Shown piece by piece: positions 4,198-5,751 of a DNA stretch of 5,751 nucleotides; the stretch's first letter is position 1, and every line of letters starts with the position of its first letter. This DNA comes from an uncultured Saprospiraceae bacterium. GTDB lineage: Bacteria; Bacteroidota; Bacteroidia; Chitinophagales; Saprospiraceae. A program made the position numbers and the translations under genes. The stretch is from the NCBI GenBank assembly GCA_937973565.1, contig CALJKQ010000051.1, forward strand, positions 1 through 5,751, read 5' to 3'. The notes below the pieces were generated by a model. It was not told where the DNA came from, did not search any database, and saw only the letters and a program-made list of their open reading frames with translations.

Positions 4198-5751
4198 ATG
4201 AAAATAAAACTGAATAAAAAGATTTACGAGGGTTTTTGTACTCTTTTATTGCTCGTTGCAATTGTTTCCTTTGGCATTGGACAAACCCCAATAACGCTCG
4301 AAGACATATATGTGAAAGGAACTTTTCAAACCAAACCGGTTTCAGGTTTCCGTTTCATGAAAGATGGCAGACACTATACAAGGCTCGAAGGCAATGCTAT
4401 TGTGGTCTACGATGTTGAAACGGATACCAAAACAGATACCTTATTGGAAGGCATTGCTGTTAAAAATGCAGCCGGCTTTTCAGGCCAGATATCACGTTAC
4501 AGTTTTTCGGGAGATGAATCCTACATTATGTTGGAAGAAGAAACGGAAGGCATATACAGGCATTCTACCAAGTCAAAAGTCTATATCTATAAAAGAAGTT
4601 CCGGTAAGCTGGAAGCTTTATTTGATAAGGGCTTAGTCTCCAATACCATGATTTCACCGGATGGCAGCAAAGCAGCTTTTGTATTTGAAAACAACCTATA
4701 TGTGAAGGATCTGGCAAAATCAAAAACGATTCAAGTAACCAAAGACGGTAAGAAGAATCATGTCATCAATGGTATGTGTGATTGGGTTTATGAAGAGGAA
4801 TTTAGTTTTACCAGGGCATTCGATTGGTCACCTGATGGTAATTCAATTGCTTTTTTAAGATTTGATGAATCACGGGTTCCTGAGTTTATTATGCCCATGT
4901 ACGAGGATGGCAGTCATCCCCGCTATGAAACATTCAAGTATCCCAAAGTTGGGGACACCAATGCCAGTGTATCATTGAAAATCTATGATTGTAAAAAAGC
5001 AAAAACCATCGACGCCAAATTGGGAGATTTGAATGATATGTACCTGCCCCGTCTTAAATGGACAAATGACAATAAAAGAGTTTCAGTCATCAAATTAAAT
5101 CGATTGCAGAACCATATGCAGTTGATGTTGGTTGATGCAGCCAGTGGCATTTCCTCTTTGTTGATGGAAGAAAAAAACAAGTACTATATAGAAATGCACG
5201 ACAACCTGGATTTTATGGACGATGGTCAGCATTTTATCTGGACATCAGAAAAGAATGGCTTTAACTCTATCTATGTTTACAATATGCAGGGAAAGGAAGT
5301 CAGGCAATTGACAACCAACGGTTATGATGTTTTATCTGTGTATGGCCTTGACAAAAAGCGAAATGTGATTTATTTTAAAGCTGCTATAGACTCACCCATG
5401 GATAGGCAGGTATATAAAGTGCCGGTAAATGGAGGATCTGTAGTGAGTATTACTCCTGCACAAGGCGACAACAATGTAACTTTTTCCCCAACATTTGATT
5501 ACTACACCTGGAATCACAATACCATCAATTTGCCTCCTGTAGTCGCTTTGTGTAACGCTGAAGGTAAAAAAATAAAGATCTTGCAAGACAATGAATCGTT
5601 GAAAACAAAGATGAAAAAGTATCAACCCAGTGAGGTAACCTTTTTTAAATTTACCACATCTGAAAACGTGACATTAAACGCATGGAAAATAAATCCGTAT
5701 CAATTTGATGTCAACAAAAAATACCCTGTACTTATTTACCAGTACAGTGGC
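4198..5751 (+). CDS. Dipeptidyl-peptidase IV, S9B family (C-terminal catalytic part off the right edge)
   Basis: A secreted serine exopeptidase that removes N-terminal dipeptides, with preference for proline or alanine in the second position, completing peptide breakdown in the periplasm or at the cell surface. 518 residues are present from ATG 4198. A signal peptide (about 1-29: basic start, hydrophobic 13-25, cleavage near GIGQ) precedes the beta-propeller domain (about 35-480), which has blades marked by WSPDG (210-214), ISPDG (152-156) and similar turns. DWVYEEEF (195-202) is the family signature; its glutamates bind the free amino terminus of the substrate. KYPVLIYQYSG (508-518) is the start of the alpha/beta-hydrolase domain, with Y516 in the position of the oxyanion-hole tyrosine. 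The Ser-Asp-His triad and about 200 residues lie beyond the edge. There is no frameshift in the part seen. It starts 4 nt after the SDR-like stop, so it is probably the third gene of the cytochrome operon. Confidence 0.96.
   Translation, partial: MKIKLNKKIYEGFCTLLLLVAIVSFGIGQTPITLEDIYVKGTFQTKPVSGFRFMKDGRHYTRLEGNAIVVYDVETDTKTDTLLEGIAVKNAAGFSGQISRYSFSGDESYIMLEEETEGIYRHSTKSKVYIYKRSSGKLEALFDKGLVSNTMISPDGSKAAFVFENNLYVKDLAKSKTIQVTKDGKKNHVINGMCDWVYEEEFSFTRAFDWSPDGNSIAFLRFDESRVPEFIMPMYEDGSHPRYETFKYPKVGDTNASVSLKIYDCKKAKTIDAKLGDLNDMYLPRLKWTNDNKRVSVIKLNRLQNHMQLMLVDAASGISSLLMEEKNKYYIEMHDNLDFMDDGQHFIWTSEKNGFNSIYVYNMQGKEVRQLTTNGYDVLSVYGLDKKRNVIYFKAAIDSPMDRQVYKVPVNGGSVVSITPAQGDNNVTFSPTFDYYTWNHNTINLPPVVALCNAEGKKIKILQDNESLKTKMKKYQPSEVTFFKFTTSENVTLNAWKINPYQFDVNKKYPVLIYQYSG

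Noticed and set aside
4236..4636. Two short plus-strand frames at the start of the DPP IV gene (4236-4418 and 4364-4636)
   Set aside because: The DPP IV frame from 4198 runs unbroken through the region with signal peptide and propeller sequence; these are out-of-frame shadows, not signs of a frameshift.
1..5751. CRISPR array, tRNA, rRNA, insertion sequence, phage or toxin-antitoxin genes
   Set aside because: I saw no spaced direct repeats, cloverleaf-like sequence, transposase or integrase motifs, or small toxin-like genes on either strand; nearly all of the window is explained by six conserved genes.

Overview
The window reads as ordinary chromosomal DNA from a member of the Bacteroidota. 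The evidence is: promoter boxes of the TAnnTTTG type in the gaps between genes; no Shine-Dalgarno sequences at gene starts; a secreted GH53 glycosidase whose C-terminal tail resembles a type IX secretion sorting domain; a lipoprotein cytochrome c; and an S9B dipeptidyl-peptidase IV of the type common in this phylum. Which order within the phylum cannot be decided from the sequence alone.

Layout. Two transcription units diverge from a 59-bp gap at 2355-2413. Leftward (minus strand) run a secreted arabinogalactan endo-beta-1,4-galactanase (996-2354) and, 2 nt after its stop, a TetA/DHA1-like major facilitator transporter (1-993, cut by the left edge). Rightward (plus strand) runs a gamma-class carbonic anhydrase homologue (2414-2947). 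A 129-bp gap with its own promoter-like sequence follows. Then come three tightly packed genes with 4-nt gaps: a small lipoprotein cytochrome c (3077-3412), a degenerate NAD-dependent epimerase/SDR-like protein starting with TTG (3417-4193), and dipeptidyl-peptidase IV (4198-5751, cut by the right edge before its catalytic serine).

How the genes may work together. The galactanase would release beta-1,4-galacto-oligosaccharides outside the cell. Its close coupling to an MFS gene suggests co-expression, but the transporter looks like a drug/proton antiporter rather than a sugar carrier, and no SusC/SusD genes are visible. The rightward genes mix a small-molecule (CO2/bicarbonate-type) fold, electron transfer, a probably non-catalytic Rossmann protein and peptide degradation. 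They look co-transcribed, but no single pathway is evident.

I see no CRISPR array, RNA gene, insertion sequence, phage gene or convincing terminator. The points most worth a second look are the SDR-like protein with lost catalytic and nucleotide-binding residues between a cytochrome c and DPP IV, the overlapping divergent promoters, the missing third acidic residue in the TetA-like transporter, and the T9SS-like tail of the galactanase.
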